64,000 nt of DNA. It comes from JAIBJN01 sp963839745 (GTDB taxonomy: Bacteria > Actinomycetota > Thermoleophilia > Gaiellales > Gaiellaceae). The notes under the pieces are model-generated. The model did no database searches. It was not told the DNA's origin and saw only the letters and a program-made list of their open reading frames with translations. Shown here piece by piece: positions 16,267 to 24,947 of the stretch; the first letter of the stretch is position 1, and the number at the start of each line of letters is the position of its first letter. The stretch lies in contig CAWIWC010000006.1 in assembly GCA_963839745.1 (NCBI GenBank), positions 132,026-196,025 of the forward strand, written 5' to 3'. The position numbers and the translations under genes are program-made.

Positions 16267-17615
16267 TATGCGAGGAATCTTCGCACGCCCATCCTGGCGG
16301 CCGTCGCGAACGCCGTGGCGAGGCCGAGGAGCCACAGGGTCGCGACGCCGACCTCCCGCCACGGGTCGAGCGCGAAGAGCGCCGACTCGAAGAAGTCGAC
16401 CGCGTGGGCGAAGGGGAACAACGCCGAGATCCAGCCGGCGGCGGCGACCGAGCCGGACGGGATGACGCCGATGAGCACAAGCGGCAGGGTGACGAGGAAG
16501 GCGACCAGGACCGCGGCTCTGGACTCGCGGGCGAGCACGCCCAGGAGCACACCGAAGGCGCCGAAGGACGCGCCGGCGAGGACAAGCCCGAGGGCGAGGA
16601 GGGGCAGTCGGCTCCACGGCTGGCCGCCGTCGACGCCGGCCACCTCGGCCGCCACGCCGAAGACGACAGCGAGGACGAGGCCGAGTGCGAGGGCCACCGT
16701 TGCGCCGAGGAGCACCTTCGCGGTCACGAGCTCGCGCAGCCGGACGAGGCCTCGGACGAGGCGGCCCACGACGTTCTCGTCCCGTTCGGCCGCGATCGCG
16801 CCGGCCGCGAGAAGCACGCAGACGAAGGAGAGCGTGAGCGCGAGCGCGTAGGCCTGGAGCTGCGCGCCGAGCAGCCAGGTGCGGCCGGCCTCCCGGTCGG
16901 TGGTGAGCTCGATGGGGTTCGCGGTGGCGCGCAGCGTCTCGTCCGTCTGCTCGAGGGCGAGTCGCGCTTCGCTGACGAACGTCGCCAGCTCCTCGATCTC
17001 GTCGAGCGCCTCCGGGTCGTCCGTTCGCTCGCGGAGCTGCTCGAGCAGCCGGCCCGCCTCCTCGAGCCCGACGACGTCGAACTCCTCGCCGAGGAAGTCC
17101 GCTTCGCCGCCCTCGACGAGCAGCGTCACGTACTCGAGGTTCGCGGCGATGTACGCCTCCTGGAGCAGGCGGTTGAGGCGGAAGACGAGCGCCTCGGTCT
17201 GGAGCTCGAAACGGCTCGCGAGGCCGCCGCGACCCGTGCGCAGGACGAGCTCCGGGCTCTCGACCATGCCGCGGAGCTTCGACGCGAACCCGCGCGGGAC
17301 GACGATCGCCGCCGTCACCTCGCCGGTCTCGAGCTGCCGCTCCGCTTCATCCTCGGACATCGGGACGAGCTCGGCCTTGTCGTTCACCTGCTCGATCACG
17401 CTCTCCACGTCGAACCGCTCCCCGGCGATGGTCAGCGCCTGCGGCAGGCCGTCGAGGTCGACGAGCGCGACGCGCGGCTGGTCGGAGGCGAAGCGGACGA
17501 CGAGCCCGACGAGCAGGGCGACGAGGAGCGGGTAGAGGATGAGCGCCGCCAGCAGCGCGGGCGAGCGACGCAGCACGCGCAGGTCCTTGGCGAGAAGCAG
17601 CCTGGTCGCGGTCAC
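16266..17615 (-). CDS. ABC-2 type transporter permease
   Basis: A 449-aa membrane protein: one helix near the N-terminus (LLAALILYPLLVALLVGLVV), a large extracytoplasmic segment of about 230 residues, then five helices (for example LALTLSFVCVLLAAGAIAAE and FLVTLPLVLIGVIPSGSVAA). This is the YhgE/ABC2_membrane_3 layout of exporters. The external segment has a helical, Glu-rich, coiled-coil-like part. GTG 17615 overlaps the ATPase stop as GTGA. The exported substrate is unknown; proximity to hemB is not proof of haem export. Confidence 0.82.
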   Translation of the reverse strand: MTATRLLLAKDLRVLRRSPALLAALILYPLLVALLVGLVVRFASDQPRVALVDLDGLPQALTIAGERFDVESVIEQVNDKAELVPMSEDEAERQLETGEVTAAIVVPRGFASKLRGMVESPELVLRTGRGGLASRFELQTEALVFRLNRLLQEAYIAANLEYVTLLVEGGEADFLGEEFDVVGLEEAGRLLEQLRERTDDPEALDEIEELATFVSEARLALEQTDETLRATANPIELTTDREAGRTWLLGAQLQAYALALTLSFVCVLLAAGAIAAERDENVVGRLVRGLVRLRELVTAKVLLGATVALALGLVLAVVFGVAAEVAGVDGGQPWSRLPLLALGLVLAGASFGAFGVLLGVLARESRAAVLVAFLVTLPLVLIGVIPSGSVAAAGWISALFPFAHAVDFFESALFALDPWREVGVATLWLLGLATAFATAARMGVRRFLA

Positions 17616-18283
17616 GCGAAGACGTCGGCCTCCGGCGAGCGGGCGTACTCCTCTGCGGAGCCGTCGAAGACGAGGCGGCCGTCGAGGAGGACGACTACGC
17701 GGTCGGCAAAGCGCTCGAGCTCCTCGAGGTTCTGGGTGACGAAGACGACGGCGCCACCCCGCTCGCGCACGGCGCGGGCCAGCTCCCAGAAGCGACGCCG
17801 CTGGCGCGGGTCGAGGGACGAGGTCGGCTCGTCGAGGAGCAGCACGTCCGGATCGGCGAGCAGCGCGACCGCAAGGTTGAGGCGCTGCTGGTTGCCGAGC
17901 GAAAGCTCCGAGCTGAGGCGGTCGTCGTCGGGCAGCTCGACGACCCCGACGAGGCGCCCGGCCGCACCGGCGGGATCGGGGACGCCCTCCAGGCGGGCGA
18001 AGAGCTCGAGATTCTCGCGCGGGGTCAGCCGACCGTACTGGGCAGGACGCTGGGGAACCCAGCCGACGCGCGGCCGCGACTCGCCGAGCACGACGGTCCC
18101 CGTATCGGGTGCGAGCGCGCCCGCGAGGATGGACACGAGCGTCGATTTTCCGGCGCCGTTCGGTCCGACGAGGCCGAGGACCTCGCCGCCGTTCACGTCG
18201 AGATCGGTCGGCTCGAGGGCAGCGTGCCGGCCGAAGCTCCGGGCGATCCCCCGTGCGCTGAGAAGCACCGTCACGTCCGGCAT
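17612..18283 (-). CDS. ABC transporter ATP-binding protein
   Basis: A 223-aa ATPase with Walker A GPNGAGKST, Q-loop WVPQRPAQYGRLTPRENLEL, a divergent signature ELSLGNQQRLNLAVALLADP (LSLGN instead of LSGGQ), Walker B VLLLDEPTSSLD and a following H-loop position occupied by Gln (VFVTQNLEEL). The changed signature and missing H-loop histidine are unusual; the rest is canonical. It pairs with the permease that follows. ATG 18283 is the probable start. Confidence 0.85.
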   Translation of the reverse strand: MPDVTVLLSARGIARSFGRHAALEPTDLDVNGGEVLGLVGPNGAGKSTLVSILAGALAPDTGTVVLGESRPRVGWVPQRPAQYGRLTPRENLELFARLEGVPDPAGAAGRLVGVVELPDDDRLSSELSLGNQQRLNLAVALLADPDVLLLDEPTSSLDPRQRRRFWELARAVRERGGAVVFVTQNLEELERFADRVVVLLDGRLVFDGSAEEYARSPEADVFA

Positions 18284-18576
18284 CGCTGTCCGAAGCCCCT
18301 GGCAAGGTGAGTTCGGACGGCGAGCACGCCGCAAGGCTAGCAATGCCGCTCGGGAATCGCCTCTACGACCAGGAACACGAAAGCCCTGCAAACGCAGGGA
18401 AAGTCGTTGACCTCTGGGCAGTCGACGAGGACTGGGCGTTCCCGGTCTCGGGTGCGCTCGCGCTCCAGCCCGAGCCTGTCGAAGAGCCGCTGGAGGTCGA
18501 GGCGCCACAGCTCTTGCCCTCGCGACGGCGAAGGTTCGGTTTGAAACGATGGGTGACCTCGGTTAGCGTGCCGCGG
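18284..18576. other. intergenic region with hairpin, between divergent ABC and M23 genes
   Basis: The stretch is open in the M23 frame from GTG 18307, and its central part has coding-like third-position GC, so the M23 protein could be about 90 residues longer. CCCTGC-aaac-GCAGGG forms a compact hairpin around 18383-18398. I looked for a cyclic-di-AMP riboswitch, common before actinobacterial wall hydrolase genes, and did not find its conserved blocks. Confidence 0.3.
18541..18569 (+). promoter_or_regulatory. promoter of the M23 peptidase gene, leaderless
   Basis: TTGAAA (18541-18546), a 17-nt spacer and TAGCGT (18564-18569) are followed after seven bases by the ATG at 18577. Both the box spacing and the distance to the start codon fit sigma-A-type transcription of a leaderless mRNA. 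Confidence 0.55.
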
Positions 18577-19371
18577 ATGGCTACGACCGAAGCCCCCGGC
18601 TTCGCCGCGCGCGCCCGTCAGAGAAAACGCGAGGAAGCACGAGCCAGAGCCCGTCGAGCACGCCGCACCGCGGCGCTCGTGGTCGTGGCCTGCGGATGCC
18701 TCGTGGCGCTCCTTCTCACCGCCTTCGGAGCGGGAGACCGCGGCGCCGTGACGATCACCGGGCCTGCCCCGGCCGACCGGCTGCTCCCGGCGGGGCCGCC
18801 CCGACCGCAGATCGTTGCCATGCAGGACTCGCTACGCATCCAGCTGCCGGTCAACCAGAGCCGCGTGACCGCTCTCGGCTACCACGCGACCGGGACCGGC
18901 GCCCTCCCGCTGGAGCCCGTGGGCACGCGCGCGAACGCCGGCCTGGCCGAGCGGGTCTTCCGGGCGCTCTTCGGGTCGAGCGGGTCGGACGTGCGGTACT
19001 TCATGCTCGAGGGAGGCGTGGGCACGGGAACCGGCGCGCTCGACGTGGGCGCCCCGGTCGAGACCGACGTCTACGCGCCGGTGGACGGCAGCGTCATCGC
19101 CATCACCGACCACATCGTCAACGGCCAGGCCTACGGCGTCAGCATCCAGATCCAGCCGTCGGGGACGCCGGGCGTCATTGTCACGCTCGAGAACCTGCGC
19201 GCCGACCCCGGGCTGACGGTCGGCTCGACCGTCTCGGCCGGAAAGTCGAAGATCGGCCGCGTCATCGACCTCTCCCAGGTGGAGCGGGCCGGGCTCGCCC
19301 GCTACACGCAGGACAAGGGCCAGCACGTGCACCTCGAGGTGCACCCCGCCCCCGGGCTCGCGGGCTCCTAG
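18577..19371 (+). CDS. membrane-anchored M23 (LysM-less) peptidase-like protein
   Basis: From ATG 18577 the protein has 264 aa: a basic cytoplasmic start (RARQRKREEARARARRARR), one helix ALVVVACGCLVALLLTAFGA, then an extracytoplasmic domain with VETDVYAPVDGSVIAITDHIV, ILENLRADPGLTVGSTVSAG-like strand order and the end GQHVHLEVHPAPG. YAPxDGxV and HVHLEV are the M23/lysostaphin-type beta-barrel blocks. The usual first zinc ligand block HxGxD is not evident, so it may be an inactive or regulatory member. An alternative start at GTG 18307 adds 90 residues. The next gene follows after 16 bases. Confidence 0.72.
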   Translation: MATTEAPGFAARARQRKREEARARARRARRTAALVVVACGCLVALLLTAFGAGDRGAVTITGPAPADRLLPAGPPRPQIVAMQDSLRIQLPVNQSRVTALGYHATGTGALPLEPVGTRANAGLAERVFRALFGSSGSDVRYFMLEGGVGTGTGALDVGAPVETDVYAPVDGSVIAITDHIVNGQAYGVSIQIQPSGTPGVIVTLENLRADPGLTVGSTVSAGKSKIGRVIDLSQVERAGLARYTQDKGQHVHLEVHPAPGLAGS

Positions 19372-19387
19372 ATCGGCGCTGCACCAA

Positions 19388-20173
19388 CTGAAGATCCTCT
19401 TCATCGGCGACGTCTTCGGGCCGCCCGGCCGGCGGGCCGTCACGGACCAGCTGCCCGAGCTCCGGCACGAGCTCGAGATCGACCTCTGCGTCGTGAACGG
19501 TGAGAACGCCGCAGACGGCGTCGGCCTGACCGCCAAGCTCGCTGAGAAGATCCTCGCCGCCGGCGCCGACGTGATCACGACCGGCAACCACGTCTGGCGG
19601 CACCGCGACCTCGTCCCGCTCCTCGAGTCGAGCCCGCGCATCGTCCGGCCCGCCAACTTCGGGGACACCGGGATCCCCGGCACGGGGCTGGCCTTCGCGG
19701 AGGCGCGCGACGGGACCGAGGTGGCGGTCATCAACCTCCAGGGAGCCCTCTTCCTGGCCACGCCGATCCATCCCTTCCGCGTGGTCGACAAGCTCGTCGA
19801 GGAGGCACGTGCCCGAACACCGGTCGTCCTCATCGACTTCCACGCCGAGGCGACAAGCGAGAAGATCGCGCTCGCGCGGATGCTCGACGGGCGGGTCACC
19901 GCCGTCATCGGGACGCACACCCACGTGCAGACGAACGATGCGCGCGTGCAGCCCGGCGGGACCGCGGCGATCACCGACGCGGGCATGACCGGGCCGCACG
20001 ACTCCGTCATCGGCGTCCGCGCCGAGCTGGCCATCCAGCGGATGAAGACCGGGATGCCGGTGCGGTTCCACCCGGCCGAAGGCGACGTCCGCATCGAGGG
20101 CGTCGTGCTCGACTGCGGCGCCGACGGGCGCGCTACGCGCTGCGAGGCGCTGCGGGTTCCGGTCGACGCGTAG
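19388..20173 (+). CDS. YmdB family metallophosphoesterase, probable CTG start
   Basis: This is a TIGR00282-type calcineurin-like phosphodiesterase; Bacillus YmdB cleaves 2',3'-cyclic nucleotides and influences biofilm decisions. Metal-binding blocks are ILFIGDVFGPPGRRAV, CVVNGENAADGVGL, DVITTGNHVWRH, VLIDFHAEATSEK and AVIGTHTHVQTNDARV. The family N-terminus MKILFIGD matches codons from CTG 19388 (read LKILFIGD). No ATG, GTG or TTG is in frame between the M23 stop and this point; the first is ATG 19493, which would delete the first metal ligand. The 3' end overlaps the convergent GT87 gene by 41 bp. Confidence 0.85.
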   Translation: MKILFIGDVFGPPGRRAVTDQLPELRHELEIDLCVVNGENAADGVGLTAKLAEKILAAGADVITTGNHVWRHRDLVPLLESSPRIVRPANFGDTGIPGTGLAFAEARDGTEVAVINLQGALFLATPIHPFRVVDKLVEEARARTPVVLIDFHAEATSEKIALARMLDGRVTAVIGTHTHVQTNDARVQPGGTAAITDAGMTGPHDSVIGVRAELAIQRMKTGMPVRFHPAEGDVRIEGVVLDCGADGRATRCEALRVPVDA

Positions 20174-21377
20174 CGAGCGCGGCCACCAGCGCAACGGCGA
20201 GCGCCACCAGCAGCAGGTTCCGCACGAGCACGAGCCAGCCGACCGGCTGAAGGTCGACCATGTCCCAATAGCGCGTCGGGAACCAGAGATGTGTCGTGAC
20301 GTAGGCCGCCGCGGCGAGGATCCAGACCGTCGCCGCAGGCCAGGCAAGGACGAGCGGCACGAGCGGGACGAGCCAGATGAGGAACTGCGGCGAGAGCACC
20401 TTCCCGAAGGTGACGAAGACGACGACGGACGCTGCGCACGCGGCGGTCAGCCGGGTGGCGGTCGCCGGCCCGCGGAAGAAGAGCAGCCAAACGCCGACGA
20501 GGGCCAGCCCCTGGATCACCGTCTGCACCGTGGCGAGCGCGTCCGGTAGGTCGCCCGAGAGATTCTGCGAGCCGTGCGTCGAGACGACGGTGGCGTCGTA
20601 GAAGCCGAGCTGGTGCGCGGCGAGCAGGACGGAGGAGCCGAGGCTCTCGATCTGGAGCGGCCGGCCGAGCTGGCGGCCCAGCGAATCGGCGAGCCCTTCG
20701 GGAGCGATGAGCGCGAACGGGGCGACGACGAGGGCGACCACGGCGACGAACGCGCCCGCGGCGGCGACGGCCTCCCGGCTCCCGTAACGGCGCCAGATGT
20801 AGACGAGCGCCGGCGGGAGCAGGACGAGCGGGTAGATCTTCGCTGCCACCGCGAGCCCGAGCACCGCGAGCGCGAGCCGCTCGCGGCCGGACAGAAGCGC
20901 AGCGAGGGCCGCGGCGGTCAGGGCCGCCGGCCAGAGGTCGTAACGCGTGAGCACGACCGAGCCGAGCAGGAGCGGGAAGAGTCCGACGAGGACCGCGACT
21001 GCGAGCACCCGTCCTGGTGACACGCCGCGGTCGGCGACCGCCCGCACGACGAGCGCGAGCAGTGCGGCCGCGCACGTCCACATGAGGATCTCGAAGATCG
21101 AGCGGTAGTGCTCGGCCGGCCCGATCGTCGGCAGCCAGAAGACGGGCAGCGCGCCGGGCGGGTACTCGAGCTCGAAGTCGCGGTACGGGACCTCACCGGC
21201 GGCCATCCGCTCGCCGTAGTCCTGGTAGACCGGCGTGTCGATGATCTGGGAGCTGTCGAACGGCGGGAGGTGCAGCGCCGCCCACGTCGCCGTCAAGAGG
21301 CCGAGCCCAACGGCCAGGGCGAGCAGGACCCGCGCGGCGTCAGCGTGCGGGTACGAGCTCTTCGACTGGACGCTCAC
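20133..21377 (-). CDS. GT87-like polytopic membrane glycosyltransferase
   Basis: This 414-aa protein has about ten hydrophobic helices with a loop after the first, IIDTPVYQDYGERMAAGEVPYRDFELEYPPGALPVF (partly shown). YxxYGxxMxxGxxPYRDFxxEYPPG is typical of the GT87/DUF2029 family, whose mycobacterial members are polyprenyl-phosphate-mannose-dependent mannosyltransferases. The acidic pair DF/EYPP after helix 1 is the likely catalytic site. GTG 21377 overlaps the preceding gene by 38 bp, so the two form an operon. The acceptor glycan is unknown. Confidence 0.78.
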   Translation of the reverse strand: MSVQSKSSYPHADAARVLLALAVGLGLLTATWAALHLPPFDSSQIIDTPVYQDYGERMAAGEVPYRDFELEYPPGALPVFWLPTIGPAEHYRSIFEILMWTCAAALLALVVRAVADRGVSPGRVLAVAVLVGLFPLLLGSVVLTRYDLWPAALTAAALAALLSGRERLALAVLGLAVAAKIYPLVLLPPALVYIWRRYGSREAVAAAGAFVAVVALVVAPFALIAPEGLADSLGRQLGRPLQIESLGSSVLLAAHQLGFYDATVVSTHGSQNLSGDLPDALATVQTVIQGLALVGVWLLFFRGPATATRLTAACAASVVVFVTFGKVLSPQFLIWLVPLVPLVLAWPAATVWILAAAAYVTTHLWFPTRYWDMVDLQPVGWLVLVRNLLLVALAVALVAALATRRPEPAAPRSA

Positions 21378-23154
21378 CGGCGGGCTCCTCGGCCGCCGCC
21401 TCCCCCTGCGCGACACGCATCGAGGCGGGCACGAGCAAGGCGAAGGCCACGAAGGGGAAGAACCACGGGATGTAGAGATAGAACCAGTGCGTGAGGACGA
21501 GCTCGAAGCCGATCAGGAGCGCCCCGGTGAGCGCGGCGAGCTGGACGACGTTGCGGGTCCGCGGCACGAAGGCGAGCACCCCCGCGGCCGCGATGAGGAG
21601 CCCCTTGAGAACGGTCTGGAGAATGTGCAGGTCGGGGTAGCCCGGGTACTCGTCCCAATCCCAGATCGAGAACGGCGATGAGCGCGCGAGCTGCCAGCCG
21701 AACGTCCGGTCCCAGAACTCGCGCGCCGCGTGGAGGGGATCGGGCTCGAGCAGGAGGATCCAGAAGGCGATCGCCGTGGCCAGCAGGAAGCCGCCCAGGA
21801 AGAGCAGCTGGGCACGCGGCCAGCGCGTCGCCTTCGGGTACGACGCCCAGAGGGGGAAGAGCAGGAACGCCGCGAACTTCGTCCAGGCCGCAAGGCCGAG
21901 GAACACCCCCCGGGCCGGGTGCGACGTCACGAAGACGAGCCCCCAGATGAGGAACGCGGGCATGATCGCGTCGTTGGAGTTCGAGCTCGAGACGTACTGC
22001 GTGAACGGGTAGGCAGCCCAGGCGAAAGCCAGCGTTGCGCCGAGTCGCGGCCCTCCGAACCGCAGTCCGAGCAGCCCCATGCCGAGGAGCGCCAGACCGT
22101 CCCAGAGGAGCGACGTGAAGTGCGCGGCCGGCAGGTCGTCCCACTTGTAGTCGTAGCCCATGGTGAGGAAGCCTGGGACGTACGCCAGGTAGCTGATCGG
22201 CCCGTACGTGTCCCCGCGCCCGTTGGCGACCTCGCAGCGCCCGTTCGTCTGGATCCGCTCGCGGACGTACCCGTCCGCATCCGCAGGGCCGCACTCCTTC
22301 CCCTCGTCGGTCGGCATGTTCCCGTAGGGCGACTCGCCGTCCTCGGCGATGCGCTGCGCGCCGATGACGCCGGCGAGCCCGACGTCGATGACGTTGGACG
22401 CGCGCACGTTGAGCCCGAAGCGGAACCCCGCGAGGAAGACGGTCGCGGCGAGCAGGACCCAGATCGGCCAGAGCGGCCGCGACGGGCTCGCCCGCCCCTT
22501 CCACCCGATCCAGGCCATGCGCCCGAGCAGGTAGAGCATCGGCGGATAGACGAGCGGCATCGCCCGGAACACCTCGCCGCGGTTGAAGAAGTAGAGGGAG
22601 ATCCCGAACGAGAGCAGGACGAGCAGGTCGACGTTGCGGATCGAGAGCGGCCGCCGCAGGTCGGCGAGGCCGATGAAGAAGACGGCGCAGAGCGAGAGCC
22701 AGATCCACGGGTTGTTGATCTTCCGCCCGAAGGCGCCGTCGTAGCCGCGCGCCATCTTCCACGCGACCTGCGGCCCGGTCCACGCCTCGGTCACGGCGCC
22801 CGACGTGTCGTCGACCTTGGCGAGGACGACCTGGCCGGCGTCGGGGAGGGAAGACCAGACCCTGACCGTCCACACCTTCGCGTCCTCGTCGAGCTCCGCC
22901 TGCTTCGTGAGGCTGGTCTCCGGGTAGCGGTCGAGCCAGTCGGCGACTTTCCCGTTCGCAAGCGCGCGCTCGATCGCCTCGTCCTCGGTGAGGAGGGGCT
23001 GCGTGGGCTCGGGGACGAACGGCGTCCCGATCAGGTTTCCGCGCGCGTCGTAGACAGGCGTCGTGGGCGCCGTCTGGCCGGCCGCGGGCGCCGCGACCGC
23101 CAGCGCGACGAGCGCAACGGCGGCTAGCAGATGCTTGACCGGCGAATGGAGCAC
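21340..23154 (-). CDS. large polytopic membrane protein, GT87/GT39-like
   Basis: A 604-aa protein with a signal-like first helix (HLLAAVALVALAVAAPAAGQ) and an N-terminal soluble part: TEDEAIERALANGKVADWLDRYPETSLTKQ and VWTVRVWSSLPDAGQVVLAKVDDTSGAVTEAWTGPQV (shortened) resemble a PepSY-type strand pattern. About twelve helices follow, with the loop RIAEDGESPYGNMP, where glycosyltransferases of this class have an acidic/PYG motif, and later HWFYLYIPWFFPF. Function is therefore a lipid-sugar-dependent transferase by inference. GTG 23154 is used because it precedes the hydrophobic N-terminus directly. Confidence 0.65.
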   Translation of the reverse strand: MLHSPVKHLLAAVALVALAVAAPAAGQTAPTTPVYDARGNLIGTPFVPEPTQPLLTEDEAIERALANGKVADWLDRYPETSLTKQAELDEDAKVWTVRVWSSLPDAGQVVLAKVDDTSGAVTEAWTGPQVAWKMARGYDGAFGRKINNPWIWLSLCAVFFIGLADLRRPLSIRNVDLLVLLSFGISLYFFNRGEVFRAMPLVYPPMLYLLGRMAWIGWKGRASPSRPLWPIWVLLAATVFLAGFRFGLNVRASNVIDVGLAGVIGAQRIAEDGESPYGNMPTDEGKECGPADADGYVRERIQTNGRCEVANGRGDTYGPISYLAYVPGFLTMGYDYKWDDLPAAHFTSLLWDGLALLGMGLLGLRFGGPRLGATLAFAWAAYPFTQYVSSSNSNDAIMPAFLIWGLVFVTSHPARGVFLGLAAWTKFAAFLLFPLWASYPKATRWPRAQLLFLGGFLLATAIAFWILLLEPDPLHAAREFWDRTFGWQLARSSPFSIWDWDEYPGYPDLHILQTVLKGLLIAAAGVLAFVPRTRNVVQLAALTGALLIGFELVLTHWFYLYIPWFFPFVAFALLVPASMRVAQGEAAAEEPAGERPVEELVPAR

Positions 23155-23293
23155 CCGCGGATGGTGGCTGCGACGCGGCGCCGGTTCGTCGCGCTTGTCC
23201 TTACACGTACGTTCGGGTACGCGCCGCGGACAATCGCGGCGCCCGGCTTGGTCGCAGCCATCCCCGGCGAGCACTCCACTCACCGGCCAAACA

Positions 23294-23752
23294 TCAGGCG
23301 CGCCGCCGTCGGAAGCTCCAGAGCTTGTTGGCGACGAAGTTCCACGGGGTCACGAGCACGATCGCGATCGCCTGCGCCGGCAGCTTGGGCATGCCGAGAG
23401 CGACGAGGATGCTCAGGAAGGCGAGGTTCGCCGCGAGGGCGACCGTGGAGACGACGAGGAAGCGGAAGCCCTGGAAGACGAGGTGGCCGCGCTGGCGCCG
23501 GAACGTCCAGTGGCGGTTCCACCAGTAGTTGTTGGTGACGGCGACGAGGAACGAGCCCACCGCGGCGAGCAGGTAGTGGACGTCGAAGGAGAGCAGCGTT
23601 GCGTAGACGGCGAGATTGACGGCGTAGCCCGAGGCGCCGACCGCGCAGAACTTCGCCAGCTGCATCCAGTTCGCAGGCCGGCGCAGCGCGCCCGAGGCCG
23701 CGTCCGTCAGCGCGCTCGCGCGCGAGGAAGTCGCCTGTGCTCCTTTCGCCAC
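23294..23752 (-). CDS. GtrA family membrane protein
   Basis: This 152-aa protein carries four helices and the GtrA landmarks KFCAVGASGYAVNLAVYATL, FLVAVTNNYWWNRHWTF, FRFLVVSTVALAANLAFL and TPWNFVANKLWSFRRR. GtrA-like proteins are proposed flippases of polyprenyl-phosphate-linked sugars in surface polysaccharide assembly, which fits the two glycosyltransferase-like neighbours downstream. Start is GTG 23752, eight bases after TAACCT. Confidence 0.88.
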   Translation of the reverse strand: MAKGAQATSSRASALTDAASGALRRPANWMQLAKFCAVGASGYAVNLAVYATLLSFDVHYLLAAVGSFLVAVTNNYWWNRHWTFRRQRGHLVFQGFRFLVVSTVALAANLAFLSILVALGMPKLPAQAIAIVLVTPWNFVANKLWSFRRRRA

Positions 23753-23776
23753 GGAAGAGAAGGTTAGATCGTTACC

Positions 23777-24271
23777 TCAGACGGCCGGACGGAGGTCGAG
23801 GTTCCCGACCACGAGGCCGAGCCCCGGCTCGAGCTCGCGATCGCCGCTCGAGGTCGAGGCGACGACGTGCCTGACGTCTCCGGCCGGAGTCACGACGATA
23901 TCGGTCAGCGTCCCGACCTCGATCCCCGACAGGCGCACGGGGAGCCGCTGGAGCTTGGAGAACGAGCGACCGCCGGCGCGGTAGAAGTCGACGTCCCGCT
24001 CGAGGAAGACGAGCGCGGAGTCGACCGCGATATGGCTCTCGACCACGTCGCACGCGGGGAACGGCAGGAAGCGGTGCGCGCCGTCCCCGCAGAGGACGTC
24101 CAGGCCGACGAGCCTGCGAACGGGCCCGTCGAGCAGCGCGTCCACGACGACGCCGAGGCGAATGTCCCGGTACATGACCGCGCGGCCGACCAGCGCGCCG
24201 GTCCGGTGGAGTGGCGCCATCCAGCGGCCAGGATGCCCTCCCGCGGGTGCGCCCAAACCCTCGTCAGGCAC
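23777..24271 (-). CDS. PRC-barrel domain protein
   Basis: Two PRC-barrel-like units are visible in 164 aa: ALVGRAVMYRDIRLGVVVDALLDGPVRRLVGLDVL (shortened) and KLQRLPVRLSGIEVGTLTDIVVTPAGDVRHVV. PRC barrels occur in RimM and photosynthetic reaction-centre H subunits and bind RNA or protein partners. No other domain is present. The start is uncertain: GTG 24271 gives a weak Gly/Pro-rich N-terminus, ATG 24220 starts closer to the domain. Confidence 0.6.
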   Translation of the reverse strand: MPDEGLGAPAGGHPGRWMAPLHRTGALVGRAVMYRDIRLGVVVDALLDGPVRRLVGLDVLCGDGAHRFLPFPACDVVESHIAVDSALVFLERDVDFYRAGGRSFSKLQRLPVRLSGIEVGTLTDIVVTPAGDVRHVVASTSSGDRELEPGLGLVVGNLDLRPAV

Positions 24272-24296
24272 GTGTCAAAGCGTCACTTGCAGGGAT

Positions 24297-24947
24297 TTAA
24301 TAGCCCTCCTCGCCCACGAGCGGCACGAAGCGGCAGGCGACCGAGTGGGCGACGGCCGGGCCCTCCGGGCTCTTGACGATCACCTCGAGCCGCTGGCCAC
24401 GGCGGTCGCCGACGGGAACGACGAGCCGTCCGCCGACGACGAGCTGGTCGTAGAGCGCGCGCGGCAGCTCCGGCGCCGCAGCGGCGACCGTCACCGCGTC
24501 GAAGGGACCGTGCTCCGGATCGCCGAGCGACCCGTCGCCGAGGTGGACCTGGACGTCGTCGTAGCCGGCGGCGTCGAGCTTCTCCCGCGCGCGCTCGGCG
24601 AGCTGGCGCAGCCGCTCGATCGAGTGCACCTCGGCGCCGAGCTCGGCGAGCACGGCCGCCTGATAGCCGGACCCCGTTCCGACGTCGAGCACCCTGGCGC
24701 CCGGCCGGACGGAAGCCTCCTCGCAGATGAGCGCGACCATGTACGGCTGCGAGATCGTCTGGCCCCAGCCGATCAGGATGGGGATGTCGTCGTAGGCGCG
24801 CTTGCGGTCGTCGGCGTCGGTGAACGCCTCGCGGGGGACCTTCCCCATCGCCTCGAGGACACGCTCGTCGTGGACGCCGCGGGCCTCCACCTGCTCCGCG
24901 ACCATCCGCGCGCGCAACGCGTCGAAGTCAGGCTCGCGCCGCCTCAC
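24297..24947 (-). CDS. pcm: protein-L-isoaspartate O-methyltransferase
   Basis: Pcm methylates isoaspartyl residues to start their repair. The 216-aa protein has MVAEQVEARGVHDERVLEAM, KVPREAFTDADDRKRAYDD, IGWGQTISQPYMVALICEE and the SAM loop VLDVGTGSGYQAAVLAELG, all diagnostic. The end LVGEEGY is normal. GTG 24947 overlaps the preceding phosphodiesterase by 20 bp; ATG 24911 is a later alternative. Confidence 0.92.
   Translation of the reverse strand: MRRREPDFDALRARMVAEQVEARGVHDERVLEAMGKVPREAFTDADDRKRAYDDIPILIGWGQTISQPYMVALICEEASVRPGARVLDVGTGSGYQAAVLAELGAEVHSIERLRQLAERAREKLDAAGYDDVQVHLGDGSLGDPEHGPFDAVTVAAAAPELPRALYDQLVVGGRLVVPVGDRRGQRLEVIVKSPEGPAVAHSVACRFVPLVGEEGY

Noticed and set aside
18307..18576. 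Cyclic-di-AMP riboswitch upstream of the M23 gene
   Set aside because: The conserved blocks are absent; only a simple CCCTGC hairpin is present and the promoter lies downstream of it.
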